Translations under genes and position numbers: made by a program
The notes under the pieces: model-generated
What the model saw: only the letters and a program-made list of their open reading frames with translations
Databases searched by the model: none
Told to the model about the DNA's origin: nothing
Assembly: GCA_027483885.1 (NCBI GenBank)
Contig: JAIXTO010000071.1
Span: forward strand, 1-64,000
DNA from: Rhizobiaceae bacterium
Lineage (GTDB): Bacteria; Pseudomonadota; Alphaproteobacteria; Rhizobiales; Rhizobiaceae
Reading direction: 5' to 3'
DNA: 64,000 bases
Shown here: positions 35,837 to 44,487 of the stretch, one piece after another
Position numbering within the stretch: the first letter of the stretch is position 1
Layout of the letters: each line of letters opens with the position of its first letter

Positions 35837-36763
35837 ATGCAAGTCATCGATCATTTCAATTTGCGTTCCTTCGACCTCAACCTTCTCGTCGCCTTCGATG
35901 CGATGATGGAAGAGATGAGCGTAACGCGTGCGGCGCAGCGGCTAAAAATCCAACAACCCGCCATGAGCCACAACATATCCACCCTGCGTACGCTGTTTCA
36001 GGATGAGCTCTTTGTCCGTGTCGGACAGGTGATGAAACCCACGGCACGCGCGCTCAACTTGTCCGGCCCCGTGCGGCAGGCCTTGCGACAGGCGCAGGCG
36101 GCAGTGTTGACGGTGGACATATTCGATCCGTCAACCGAGCGGCGCACCTTCCGACTGGGGCTTTCCAGCGAGGTGGAACTGCTACTGCTGCCCGATCTGA
36201 CGGCGCGTCTGCGGGATGTCGCGCCTGGCATTCGCATCCTGGCCCGTGGCGGCGATGCGGCGGAGGTCGATGCGATGATGGATTCAGGGACCATCGATCT
36301 TTCAGTCGGGTGCAGTTACGTACAGGACTCGCGGCACCATTGCGAACCGCTCTATCAGTCCAGCGTCTTGTGCTGTTTCAACCCGCAGATACTAACGCTT
36401 TCCAACCCGGTGAGCCTTGAAGCCTATATGACCGCACAACACGCAGTGATTTCGCAGACTGACAGCCTGCATGGCTGCGTCAAGGATGCACTGGAGCATG
36501 CGGGGGCAGAGCTGGACGTGGTCGCAGCAGCCCCGGATTTTATGTCTATATTGGCCACTGCGCGCTCATCCGCGGTCATTGCAACCGTCTCATCGCGCAT
36601 CGCACTTCGTTACGGACCGGTGCTGGGACTTGAGGTCAGCCCGGTGCCATTGGCGCTTTCTTTTCCACCCGTGGCAATGGTCTGGCCGCTCCATATGGAC
36701 AGCGATCTTGGCTGCGCATGGTTACGGAGCCAAATCCGTGAGGCAATGCTGAGGACAGAGTAG
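35837..36763 (+). CDS. LysR-family regulator, NodD-like branch
   Basis: 308 residues from the ATG at 35837 (MQVIDHFNLRSFDLNLLVAFD), the usual LysR start of the NodD/NahR branch; an upstream TTG-type frame extension is ignored. The HTH is MSVTRAAQRLKIQQPAMSHN, followed by LRTLFQDELFVR. The effector domain contains Cys in SVGCSYVQ, SSVLCCFNPQ and LHGCVKD. It is divergent from the MBL-fold gene, the classical arrangement for LysR regulator and target, so that gene is the likeliest target. Inducer unknown. Confidence 0.88.
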   Translation: MQVIDHFNLRSFDLNLLVAFDAMMEEMSVTRAAQRLKIQQPAMSHNISTLRTLFQDELFVRVGQVMKPTARALNLSGPVRQALRQAQAAVLTVDIFDPSTERRTFRLGLSSEVELLLLPDLTARLRDVAPGIRILARGGDAAEVDAMMDSGTIDLSVGCSYVQDSRHHCEPLYQSSVLCCFNPQILTLSNPVSLEAYMTAQHAVISQTDSLHGCVKDALEHAGAELDVVAAAPDFMSILATARSSAVIATVSSRIALRYGPVLGLEVSPVPLALSFPPVAMVWPLHMDSDLGCAWLRSQIREAMLRTE

Positions 36764-36926
36764 CAACCTCGCGAATATCGCAGCGTGACGTGAGTTGGTT
36801 CAACATGTTTCCGAACGGCTTCGCCTTCAAAGATTTTAGAGCTACGGTCGTCGCGAGTAAAAATCTGTTTTTGCTACGTTATATCACAAACTCTGCAATA
36901 ATGGTGCTAGCTAAGCTGCGCAGGTC

Positions 36927-37621
36927 TAGGCTCAGGACCTATTAATTTTTGTTACGAATGTGATTCACAGTCTCGATTGCGGAGGCTGGCATGGTTGATT
37001 TGTTTTTGTTGAGCGAGCGGCAGATGACGCGGATCTCGCCGTTCTTTCCACTGGCCCCTGGCGTGCCGCGGGTGGATGACCGGCGGGTCGTCAGCGGGTA
37101 TCGTCTATGTGATCCGCAACGGCTTGCAGTGGAAGGATGCGCCGAAGGCATACGCCCCCCCCACAAGACGCTGTATAACCGCTTCATCCGCTGGAGCAGG
37201 CTCGGCGTGTTCGACCGCACCTTCGCCAACCTCGCCGGGGACGGACTGAAAGCCGAACGGGTGATGATCGACGCCGCCATCTGAAGGCCCACAGGACAGC
37301 GGCGAGCCTCTTAAAAAAGGGACTGTTCCCCGTCGTATCGGGCGCACCAAAGGCGGATTGAACTCCAAGCTCCACACCGTCTGCGACGGAGAGGGCCGGC
37401 CGATCGTCATGCTTTTATCGGAAGGACAGATGCGCGACCACAAGGGCGCCCGCCTTGTCCTCGACGCCCCTCCCCCCGGCAAAGAGCCTAATCGCCGACC
37501 GGGGTTGTGACAGCGCCTGGTTCCGGCACGCGCTACGACCGTTGCGCCCACACCTTCTTCTCAGCCATATGCATCGCTGCGACCGTCATCTTCTGGCTCT
37601 GATCAATGAGTCCTGAGCCTA
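36927..37621 (+). mobile_element. IS5-family (IS427-like) element, degenerate
   Basis: Terminal inverted repeats are visible: TAGGCTCAGGACC from 36927 and its complement TCCTGAGCCTA ending at 37621, flanked by CTA on both sides as a possible target duplication. Inside, ATG 36991 begins MVDLFLLSERQMTRISPFFP, a typical IS5-type transposase, but it frameshifts near 37090 (extra G) and 37160 (expanded C-run), loses bases near 37280, and lacks the C-terminal DDE part after about 37530. About 695 bp remain of what is usually 830-870 bp. It cannot move on its own. Confidence 0.85.
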
Positions 37622-37648
37622 AAGAGCCCCCACCTGTTGCTCAGCCGT

Positions 37649-38653
37649 TCATTGCGAAACGGTAACCACAACCTTCCCCTTGGCGCGCCCGGTTTCCACA
37701 TAGGCCAGGGCGTCCGCCGTCTGTGCAAAAGGAAACACCTTGTCCACGACCGGACGAATTATACCGGCGTCGATGAGATTGGCGATCTCGCCCAATTGCT
37801 GACCGTCCGCGCGCATGAAGAGGAAGGCGTAGTCGACGCCCCGGGCCTTTGCCTTCTTCAGAATGCTCCGGCTGAGCATTCTCATGACGAAGCGCAGGAA
37901 CAAGTTCAGTTTCAGCGACTTGGCAAAGGAAACATCCGGCGGACCGGAGATCGAGATCAGCTTGCCGCCCGGTTTCAGCACGTTTAGCGATTTTGCCAGC
38001 GTCTTGGCATCCTGGCTGTTCAGCACCAGGTCGTAGCCGGACAGCACCTGCTCGAAGTCCTGCGTCCTGTAGTCGATCACCACATCCGCGCCGAGGCTTT
38101 TGACCAGCTCGACATTCGCAGCACTGGTGGTGGTGGCCACAGTGGCGCCGAGATGTTTGGCGAGCTGTATGGCAAAGGTGCCGACACCGCCGGAACCGGC
38201 CTGGATGAATACCTTCTGACCAGGCCTGACCTTGCCCACGTCGACGAGCGCCTGCCAGGCGGTCAGTCCGACCAGCGGGATCGAGGCTGCCTGTTCCATG
38301 GAGAGGCTTTTCGGTTTCAGCGCGAGATCTGCGGCATCAACTGCAATCATTTCTGCAAATGTGCCGACCCGCTGATCACGCGGACGCGCGAACACCTCGT
38401 CGCCGGTCTTGAAAGCCCGGACATTCGCGCCGACGCGGAGGACCGTTCCAGCCAGATCGTGACCGAGAATGAAGGGCGCGCGATAGGGCAGGAACAGCTT
38501 GAATTCGCCATCGCGCACCTTGGAATCGAGAAGGTTGATCGCGGTGGCCTCGACGCGAACCAGCACATCATTGGCACCGATCTTCGGATCCGGCATGTCG
38601 GCCAGACGCAGCGGGCCTTGTCTCTTGTATTTGTCAACGACGAAGGCTTTCAC
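37649..38653 (-). CDS. MDR-superfamily NAD(P)H-dependent reductase (quinone oxidoreductase-like)
   Basis: 334 residues of the zinc-free medium-chain type: GroES-like N-terminus (ATAINLLDSKVRDGEF, FILGHDLAGTV) and Rossmann motif QAGSGGVGTFAIQLAKHLGA. No structural zinc cysteines. The C-terminal DGQQLGEIANLIDAGIIRPV is characteristic of alkenal/quinone reductases. It is last of a four-gene minus-strand operon (SDR, OYE, SDR, MDR) that faces a TetR gene; reduction of activated C=C bonds or quinones is the common theme. Ends 28 bp from the IS remnant. Confidence 0.88.
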   Translation of the reverse strand: MKAFVVDKYKRQGPLRLADMPDPKIGANDVLVRVEATAINLLDSKVRDGEFKLFLPYRAPFILGHDLAGTVLRVGANVRAFKTGDEVFARPRDQRVGTFAEMIAVDAADLALKPKSLSMEQAASIPLVGLTAWQALVDVGKVRPGQKVFIQAGSGGVGTFAIQLAKHLGATVATTTSAANVELVKSLGADVVIDYRTQDFEQVLSGYDLVLNSQDAKTLAKSLNVLKPGGKLISISGPPDVSFAKSLKLNLFLRFVMRMLSRSILKKAKARGVDYAFLFMRADGQQLGEIANLIDAGIIRPVVDKVFPFAQTADALAYVETGRAKGKVVVTVSQ

Positions 38654-38777
38654 GGGCTTTCTCCGGTGTGAAGTGATTGTCAGTTCAGGCAGTCAGGAAA
38701 GCCAGGGCTTTCGGCACGAACCCGGAATGATATTGGAAGATCCCGCCATGGCCGGCGTTGTCAAAGATCATCAAATC

Positions 38778-39602
38778 TCAGGCAATGTTGAACTGCTTGC
38801 GCAGGATGCGATCAAACAGGGCGCGTGGCAGGAACCGCCTTGCAAACGCGGTCTGCCGGGCCTCTTTGCCCGAGGGATAACGCAGCCGCGGTTTCTTCGC
38901 CTGTGCTGCCGCCAGAATGGTCGCAGCGACATCATCCGCCGTGTCACCAGTCGCCATGGCTGCCGCAAACGCTGCCTGATATCTTGCGAAAGTCTGGCCA
39001 TAGGCGGCGACGGGACGGTCGGCCTTCGGTGAGTTGGATTCGATGGAGGTCCGGGTGGCCCAGGGCTCAATCACGGCGACGCGGATGCCGAACGGGCGGA
39101 CTTCATGATCCAGGGATTCGGAATAACCTTCGATCGCGTGCTTGCTCGCCGTATAATGGGCACCAAACGGACCGGGGATCAGCCCGACGACCGATCCTAT
39201 GTTCAAAATCCGTCCATTGCCGTGCCGGCGCATGATCGGGAGGATCTCGTTCGTCACCCGGACAACGCCCAGGTAGTTGGTATCCAGCAGCGCACGGACC
39301 TGCTCGATGGAACTTTCCTCCGCAGCCCCGGAGATGGCATAACCGGCATTGTTGACCAGGAGGTCGATGCGGCCAAGCTCGGCATGGGCAAGCGCCACAG
39401 CAGCAGAAACGGAGGCATCCGAGGTGACGTCACAGGCGATCATCCGAATGCCGTCGCGGACTTCTCCGGGTGCCGCCTTGCGGCTGGTGCCGATCACCCG
39501 GTAACCCGCCCGGCTGAGCGCCAATGCCGCCGCCTTGCCGATGCCGCTGGAGGCGCCGGTCACGAAAGCGGTCTTCTGTCCTTTTGGTGCAAGGGTCGCC
39601 AT
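38778..39602 (-). CDS. Short-chain dehydrogenase/reductase
   Basis: 274-residue classical SDR: TGASSGIGKAAALAL cofactor motif, NNAGYAISG, catalytic Ser in IGSVVGLIPGPFG and Tyr-x3-Lys in HYTASKHAIEG. Arg after the glycine motif (GTSRKA) favours NADPH. The C-terminal 60 residues are basic (RYPSGKEARQTAFARRFLP). Third gene of the TetR-facing operon, 112 bp after the OYE gene. Substrate unknown; a carbonyl product of the neighbouring ene-reductases is plausible. Confidence 0.9.
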   Translation of the reverse strand: MATLAPKGQKTAFVTGASSGIGKAAALALSRAGYRVIGTSRKAAPGEVRDGIRMIACDVTSDASVSAAVALAHAELGRIDLLVNNAGYAISGAAEESSIEQVRALLDTNYLGVVRVTNEILPIMRRHGNGRILNIGSVVGLIPGPFGAHYTASKHAIEGYSESLDHEVRPFGIRVAVIEPWATRTSIESNSPKADRPVAAYGQTFARYQAAFAAAMATGDTADDVAATILAAAQAKKPRLRYPSGKEARQTAFARRFLPRALFDRILRKQFNIA

Positions 39603-39714
39603 AGCTTTTTTCTCGATGTGGCGCGCGGCATCGGGCAGCGCAGCCTATGAAATTGTCAGGGATTGATGAGGATCGGCATCACGGGGGCCGCACCGAGGTG
39701 CAGCCCCTGAGAAC

Positions 39715-40809
39715 TCAACGGCCGGGAGCTTCGGTGGCGCGGGGATAATCGGTATAGCCCGCCGCCCCACCGCCATAGAGCCTCGCCGGATTGATCTCAG
39801 CCAGCGGCACACCGGTTTGCAGCCGTTCCACGAGATCCGGATTGGCGATGAACGGGCGTCCAAAGGCGATCAGATCCGCCTTGCCATCGGCCAGATGCGA
39901 TGTTGCGAGGCCGAGGTCATAGCCATTGTTGGCGATATAGGTCCTGGTGAAACGGCGGCGCAGCGATGCGTAGTCGAAGGGGGCCACGTCGCGCGGGCCG
40001 CCGGTCGCGCCTTCGACAACGTGGATATAGGCGATGCCGAGCGCCTCGAGCTGATCGACGATATAGTCGTACTGCGCCTGGGGATCGCTGCAAGTGATGC
40101 CGTTGGCGGGAGAGACCGGCGAGATCCGGACCCCGGTGCGCTGAGGCCCAATCTCCTCGGCCACCGCAGCGGCGACCTCAAGCATCAGACGGGCGCGGTT
40201 TTCCACGGAGCCGCCATAGGCGTCGGTGCGCACATTGGCGCCGTCCTTGGCGAACTGCTCGAGCAGATAGCCGTTGGCGCCGTGAACTTCCACCCCATCG
40301 AAACCGGCCGCGATGGCATTGGCGGCAGCCTGGCGGAAGTCGTTGACGATGCCTGCGAGTTCATCGATCTCCAGGGCGCGAGGCTCGGACACATCAACGA
40401 AGGCATTGTTGACAAAGGTCTTGGTCTCGGCGCGAATGGCCGAGGGCGCCACCGGCTGACCGCCGTTGGACTGCAGATCAACATGGCTGATGCGGCCGAC
40501 ATGCCAGAGCTGCAGAACGATGCGTCCGCCCTTTTCATGCACGGCGGCCGTGACCTTTTTCCAGCCCTCGATCTGCGCCTGCGTATAGATGCCGGGCGTA
40601 TCCTGATAGCCCTGCCCCTCCTGCGAAATCTGGGTCGCCTCGGAAATGATCAGTCCGGCTGAAGCCCGCTGGGCATAATATTCCGCAGTCAGCGCGCCCG
40701 GCACGAAACCCGCACCGGCGCGGTTGCGCGTCAGCGGCGCCATGACGATCCGGTTTGCAAGAGGAATGGCGCCGAGGGCGGTGGGTTCGAAAAGCGTATT
40801 GTTGGTCAT
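39715..40809 (-). CDS. Old yellow enzyme-family alkene reductase (NemA-like)
   Basis: FMN-dependent NADPH reductase acting on activated alkenes, nitrate esters or nitroaromatics. 364 residues: IVMAPLTRNRAGAGFVP at the FMN-binding N-terminus, HxxN substrate pair in VEVHGANGYLLEQF, FMN-binding ALIAFGRPFIANPDL-type end, and DAYGGSVENRARL. Length and motifs match NemA and xenobiotic reductases. Second gene of the operon after an SDR, 55 bp apart. In E. coli nemA is controlled by NemR, a TetR protein sensing electrophiles through one cysteine, and the same layout occurs here. Confidence 0.94.
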   Translation of the reverse strand: MTNNTLFEPTALGAIPLANRIVMAPLTRNRAGAGFVPGALTAEYYAQRASAGLIISEATQISQEGQGYQDTPGIYTQAQIEGWKKVTAAVHEKGGRIVLQLWHVGRISHVDLQSNGGQPVAPSAIRAETKTFVNNAFVDVSEPRALEIDELAGIVNDFRQAAANAIAAGFDGVEVHGANGYLLEQFAKDGANVRTDAYGGSVENRARLMLEVAAAVAEEIGPQRTGVRISPVSPANGITCSDPQAQYDYIVDQLEALGIAYIHVVEGATGGPRDVAPFDYASLRRRFTRTYIANNGYDLGLATSHLADGKADLIAFGRPFIANPDLVERLQTGVPLAEINPARLYGGGAAGYTDYPRATEAPGR

Positions 40810-40864
40810 GATATCCCTGTGATGTCTGCTTTACGGCGGCGTTCGCTCACCGACTGCGGGAAGC

Positions 40865-41653
40865 TCAGGCGGGCGTGCGATAGCGTTCGGCGGGAAGCGC
40901 GTTGACGAGGTTTCCGAGCATGGCCTTGCGGGCGCCATCAAAAGCGTCCCACTGGCCGCCATCGTGCAGCGGCGGGATGGTGACCGGCTCGCGACGGTCG
41001 AAGCCAACGAGGGCGGCATCCACCAGATCGCCCACTTCCATCACATGGCTCATGGCGTTGACGTCTGCGCCGACATGATCCCAGATCTCGGTGCGGGTCG
41101 TGGCGGGAAGTACAGCCTGGATGTAGACGCCCTTGGGTCCAAGCTCGTGTGCCAGCCCCTGCGACAGAAAGAGCACAAAAGCCTTCGTCGCGCCGTAGAC
41201 GGTCATGCCGAACTCTGGCGCCAGACCGACGACCGAACCGATATTGATGATCGCACCATCCCCAGCCTGGGCAAGACGGGGCGCAATGGCGCTGGAAAGC
41301 CGCACAAGGGCTGTCGCGTTGAGCGCAATAAGCCGGGTCATGTCATCGACGCTCTGGTCGACAAAACCTCCACCGATCGCCGTTCCCGCATTGTTGACGA
41401 GAATGCCGATGCGCGCATCGTCGCGCAGCCGGGTCTCGACCTTGGCGAGATCCGCCGCCTGGGTGAGATCAGCCGTCAGGATATCGATCGTCACGCCGGT
41501 TTCCTGGCGCAGACGGCTGGCAAGCGCTTCCATGCGCACCACGTCTCGGGCGACCAGAACGAGGTCGTGTCCACGTCCGGCAAACCGCTCGGCATAGGTG
41601 GCTCCAATGCCCGTGGAGGCGCCGGTGATCAGGACTGCAGGAATTTCACGCAT
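40865..41653 (-). CDS. Short-chain dehydrogenase/reductase, first gene of TetR-facing operon
   Basis: 262 residues from the ATG at 41653 (MREIPAVLITGASTGIG), which follows AAAGAG; in-frame starts further upstream lie within the operator region. Signatures: TGASTGIGATYAERF, NNAGTAIGGGF, INIGSVVGLAPEFG and VYGATKAFVL. The C-terminal part ends LGNLVNALPAERY. The start is 34-76 bp from two palindromes and faces the TetR gene, so it should be the first target of that repressor. Confidence 0.9.
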   Translation of the reverse strand: MREIPAVLITGASTGIGATYAERFAGRGHDLVLVARDVVRMEALASRLRQETGVTIDILTADLTQAADLAKVETRLRDDARIGILVNNAGTAIGGGFVDQSVDDMTRLIALNATALVRLSSAIAPRLAQAGDGAIINIGSVVGLAPEFGMTVYGATKAFVLFLSQGLAHELGPKGVYIQAVLPATTRTEIWDHVGADVNAMSHVMEVGDLVDAALVGFDRREPVTIPPLHDGGQWDAFDGARKAMLGNLVNALPAERYRTPA

Positions 41654-41686
41654 TGGATTGCTCTTTTCTGTCGTTGACCCTATATT

Positions 41687-41729
41687 CATGACAACCATCA
41701 TGATTGGATTTAAATATGATGGCCATCAT
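41687..41729. promoter_or_regulatory. Two palindromes between SDR operon and TetR gene (candidate TetR operators)
   Basis: CATGA-N6-TCATG at 41687-41702 and a perfect 14-bp palindrome ATGATGGCCATCAT at 41716-41729. Both share the CATGA/ATGATGG half-site. They lie between the divergent starts at 41653 and 41765, the usual site for a TetR autorepressor. Binding is inferred. Confidence 0.7.
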
Positions 41730-41764
41730 GTAAATGTCAACGGGTGTTGCGGAGAATTTTTGAA

Positions 41765-42313
41765 ATGAAGGTCAGCCGAGAACAAATGGCGGAAAACAGA
41801 CGCCGGATCCTGGACGTCGCCGGCCGGTTGTTTAAGGACAAGGGGTTCGATGCCGTCAGCGTCGCGGAGGTCATGAAGGCAGCCGGCATGACCCATGGCG
41901 GCTTTTACGGACACTTTACCTCCAAGGACGATCTGGTGGCGCAGACGCTGGCGCAGGCGCTTGCGACAGACAGCTTTGGAGACGGCGCGTTCAGCGATTT
42001 CGTCGGATCCTACCTCGCGCCGCGCCATCGGGATAATCCCGGCAATGGATGCCCAACCGCAGGCCTTGCCGCCGCCATTCGTCACCAGACCCCTGCTGCG
42101 CAAGCGGCCATGACCCAAGGTCTGCGCGCGCAGATCAATCGCATCGCGAATGCACTCCCAGATAGAGACGCTGCCGACAACCGCCGCGCAGCAATCGGAA
42201 GCTGGGCGGCGATGGTGGGGGCAGTCATCCTCGCAAGGGCTGTCGACGATCCTGAATTGTCAGACGAGGTTCTTGAGCAGACGCGCGCCTGGATCGATAC
42301 ACGCGTCGGATAG
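41765..42313 (+). CDS. TetR/AcrR-family repressor
   Basis: 182 residues from the ATG at 41765 (MKVSREQMAENRRRILDVAG). HTH: VSVAEVMKAAGMTHGGFYGH, then FTSKDDLVAQTL. The only cysteine is Cys96 in NPGNGCPTAGL, in the ligand-domain region where NemR-like proteins carry their reactive Cys. Divergent to four oxidoreductase genes with two palindromes between, so it probably represses them and itself and is relieved by electrophiles (quinones, enals). Ligand is inference. Confidence 0.9.
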   Translation: MKVSREQMAENRRRILDVAGRLFKDKGFDAVSVAEVMKAAGMTHGGFYGHFTSKDDLVAQTLAQALATDSFGDGAFSDFVGSYLAPRHRDNPGNGCPTAGLAAAIRHQTPAAQAAMTQGLRAQINRIANALPDRDAADNRRAAIGSWAAMVGAVILARAVDDPELSDEVLEQTRAWIDTRVG

Positions 42314-42326
42314 AAACGCGGGGGCA

Positions 42327-42542
42327 CGGTTCTCGGGAGACTGGTTCGATCAGGTGATGGAGCGTGCCTCGGGCGTCCATAAACGTCGGGTGTCGCTGTT
42401 ATCCTTTGCAGTCACGCTGGCGATCGCCGTTGCCATCAACGCCGACACGAGACAGGTCGCCCGCACCTTCCGGCAGGACGACACCCTGAGGGTGGCGTTT
42501 GCCGGGTCGGAAGCGCCAGTGATGAGGGAGAAGGGCTTTTGA
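42327..42542 (+). pseudogene. Fragment of a membrane-protein gene
   Basis: An open stretch in one frame reads FSGDWFDQVMERASGVHKR then a hydrophobic helix (VSLLSFAVTLAIAVAINADT) and RQVARTFRQDD. The pattern (amphipathic start, one helix, N-x-D-T) resembles the middle of a family of uncharacterised integral membrane proteins; neither start nor end of the gene is present. It is probably a leftover at the edge of the accessory segment. Low certainty. 42543-42768 shows nothing recognisable. Confidence 0.35.
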
Positions 42543-42768
42543 TGGGAAACCTCCCGCTGTCCCCTCGGCGGCCGCTGAGCCCGGCCCAACGTCGCAAGTA
42601 TGGCCGCGCGACCGCCCTGTTGAGTGATGCCCAAGGCGCGGCACAGACGTAGCGTCCACCGCTTTCCGGTCCATTCTCCCGAACCTTCAAGCCATATCTT
42701 GTCTGCGCCTTTCGCGCTCCCGCCGTCGCGGCTTTATCGTCCCAAATCCCCTGCCCGCAACCCCACAC

Positions 42769-42794
42769 AAAAACGGCGCCTCGTGGGCGCCGTT
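42769..42794 (-). terminator. Rho-independent terminator of the ligM-type gene
   Basis: On the minus strand AACGGCGCC and GGCGCCGTT pair over 9 bp around a 5-nt loop and are followed by a T-run, 26 bp after the stop of the O-demethylase gene. Confidence 0.85.
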
Positions 42795-42819
42795 CGTTGA
42801 TGGTGTATTTGATGATCGC

Positions 42820-44232
42820 TTAGCCGGCGCGCTTGGTGCGCCAGCTGTCGGCGTAGCTTTCGCGGGCCTGGGCGGCGTAAGGGGTGGGGGAAACGCGCAC
42901 GCGGATATGGGCCTGCTTGTGCGGTTCGGCAGACGTTTTTGCGGTGCCGCCATCGGGTTCGCCCCAGACCAGCGTCAGGATCTCGCCTTCCTTCACATCG
43001 GCATCGACAACGCCGAGCGAGAGCATGCTGCGCTCGTTGTAGGAATAACCGTTGAACATCGACATGCCCACCTTCTTGCCGTCGCGCAGGATGAGATCGG
43101 CGCTGGAGGAAGCATAGTTCGGTTGCGGGAAATCGATCCACTTGTAGTGGTCTTCACCCGGACGGAAGGCCGACGCGATGACCTCAACCACGTCTTCGGC
43201 GTTCCACTCGAAGGTGACCTTCTTGCGGTTGTTGGCGCCCTTCATCTTTTCGAGCGCCGCCTTGCCGATAAAGTCTTCCTTTTTCCAGCCGATGTAGAAG
43301 TCGTAACCCAGCTCGAACGGGTTGACGTAATAGTCCTCGATATTGTCGGAGACGAAGCTGCCGCCGATCGAGCCCATGGCCTCATAGCTGTCGGCGCCGA
43401 GCCAGTCGCGATAGGCGGCCAGCATGCCGTCGCCGGTATAGATGCCCGGCAGCGGTGACGGGATCCATCCCGATTCCAGCGTGTTGGTGGAATAGGCGCG
43501 GCTGCCGCAGCGCACGAGATCGACGCCGGCGTCCTTGGCCGCGTCCAGAATGCAGGAGAGGATATAGCTCTTGTCTTCGTAAGGCCCCCAGATTTCCAGC
43601 CCCGGCGCGCCGGACATGCCGTGGCGCAGCGCCTGCACCTTCTTGGAGCCGACATTGATCCAGTCGACATGGAAGAACTTGATGTCGGGGATCGGCCCGC
43701 CATTCATCTTTTCAAAGATCTTCGGCGCGTCCGGCCCCTGGATCTGGTAACGGTAATGGGTGCGGAGCACGCGTTCGCCCTCGGGGCGCGACGGCGAGCG
43801 CGGATCGTGCTTGATGCGCACGTTCCACTGGCCATAAGCGGCGCAGAACATCAGCCAGTTGGAGGTCGGCGCGCGCCCGACGAGGATGAACTTGTCCTCA
43901 CGCTCGCGAAAGATGATGTGGTCGCCGATGACATGGCCGTTCGGCGTGACCGGCACGAAATGCTTGGCACGGTTGAGGCCGAAATTCGAAAACGCGTTGA
44001 TGCCGTGATGGCTGAGGAATTTTTCCGCCTCCGGCCCTTCGACGATCAGCTCGTCCATGTGGTGCGACTGGTCAAACAGCACGGCGGAATTGCGCCAGGC
44101 GGCCTGTTCGCTGCGCCAGTTGGTAAACTCCGGCGTCACCACCGGGTATACATACATGCCCGTGCGGGAATTGCGCAAAAGCTCCACCGCATTGCGTGAA
44201 CCTTCGAGAACGCTGCTCAAACTCGATGCCAT
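42820..44232 (-). CDS. LigM-type tetrahydrofolate-dependent O-demethylase (aminomethyltransferase family)
   Basis: 470 residues of the GcvT/DmdA fold. In LigM of Sphingobium SYK-6 this family moves the methoxyl methyl of vanillate or 3-O-methylgallate to THF. Shared landmarks recalled from LigM: NWRSEQAAWRNSAVLFDQ, YVGRAP-like ILVGRAPTSNWLMF, HDPRSPSRPEG, LRHGMSGAPGLEIWGPYE, SNTLESGWIPSPLPGIYTGD and IGGSFVSDNIEDYYVNP. The start at 44232 lies seven bases after GGGAGGAGA; longer in-frame starts run through the operator. A TGTATACA palindrome is 33 bp upstream. PurU, MetF-like and extradiol dioxygenase genes nearby fit aromatic methoxyl use. Actual substrate not determined. Confidence 0.87.
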   Translation of the reverse strand: MASSLSSVLEGSRNAVELLRNSRTGMYVYPVVTPEFTNWRSEQAAWRNSAVLFDQSHHMDELIVEGPEAEKFLSHHGINAFSNFGLNRAKHFVPVTPNGHVIGDHIIFREREDKFILVGRAPTSNWLMFCAAYGQWNVRIKHDPRSPSRPEGERVLRTHYRYQIQGPDAPKIFEKMNGGPIPDIKFFHVDWINVGSKKVQALRHGMSGAPGLEIWGPYEDKSYILSCILDAAKDAGVDLVRCGSRAYSTNTLESGWIPSPLPGIYTGDGMLAAYRDWLGADSYEAMGSIGGSFVSDNIEDYYVNPFELGYDFYIGWKKEDFIGKAALEKMKGANNRKKVTFEWNAEDVVEVIASAFRPGEDHYKWIDFPQPNYASSSADLILRDGKKVGMSMFNGYSYNERSMLSLGVVDADVKEGEILTLVWGEPDGGTAKTSAEPHKQAHIRVRVSPTPYAAQARESYADSWRTKRAG

Positions 44233-44264
44233 ATCCGGGTCTCCTCCCATGGTGATGATATCTA

Positions 44265-44272
44265 TGTATACA
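44265..44272. promoter_or_regulatory. TGTATACA palindrome upstream of the ligM-type gene
   Basis: Perfect 8-bp palindrome, 33 bp before the ATG at 44232; the consensus GTATAC core is typical of FadR-type GntR (VanR/NanR-like) operators. Two further exact copies lie at 45342-45349 and 47602-47609. Confidence 0.7.
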
Positions 44273-44487
44273 CAGAACGACGGGTGAGGAAATTTTGCAA
44301 GCCCAAAAATCGCCGCGTGGGAAGATTTGGTTTTATGCGGAGGCATCGTTTCAAACGCGCCGAATGGCAGCGCCTGAGCGTGCATTGAAGCCACTGGCGG
44401 GGTATTTCATCTAAAAACGGCCCGGACGGCCGTCAACCGGCTCAAAATCCGGATCAGCGCCGAATTCATGGCAGCGTGGAAAACGGC

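Noticed and set aside
30390-42800. Direct repeat of the tRNA-Gln 3' end as an attachment site
   Set aside because: I looked for GGTTCGAATCCAGG and TTCCCCAGCCA further on and found no convincing copy.
44147-44156. GGTATACATA inside the ligM-type gene as a fourth GntR site
   Set aside because: It lacks the full TGTATACA palindrome and is within coding sequence far from a start.
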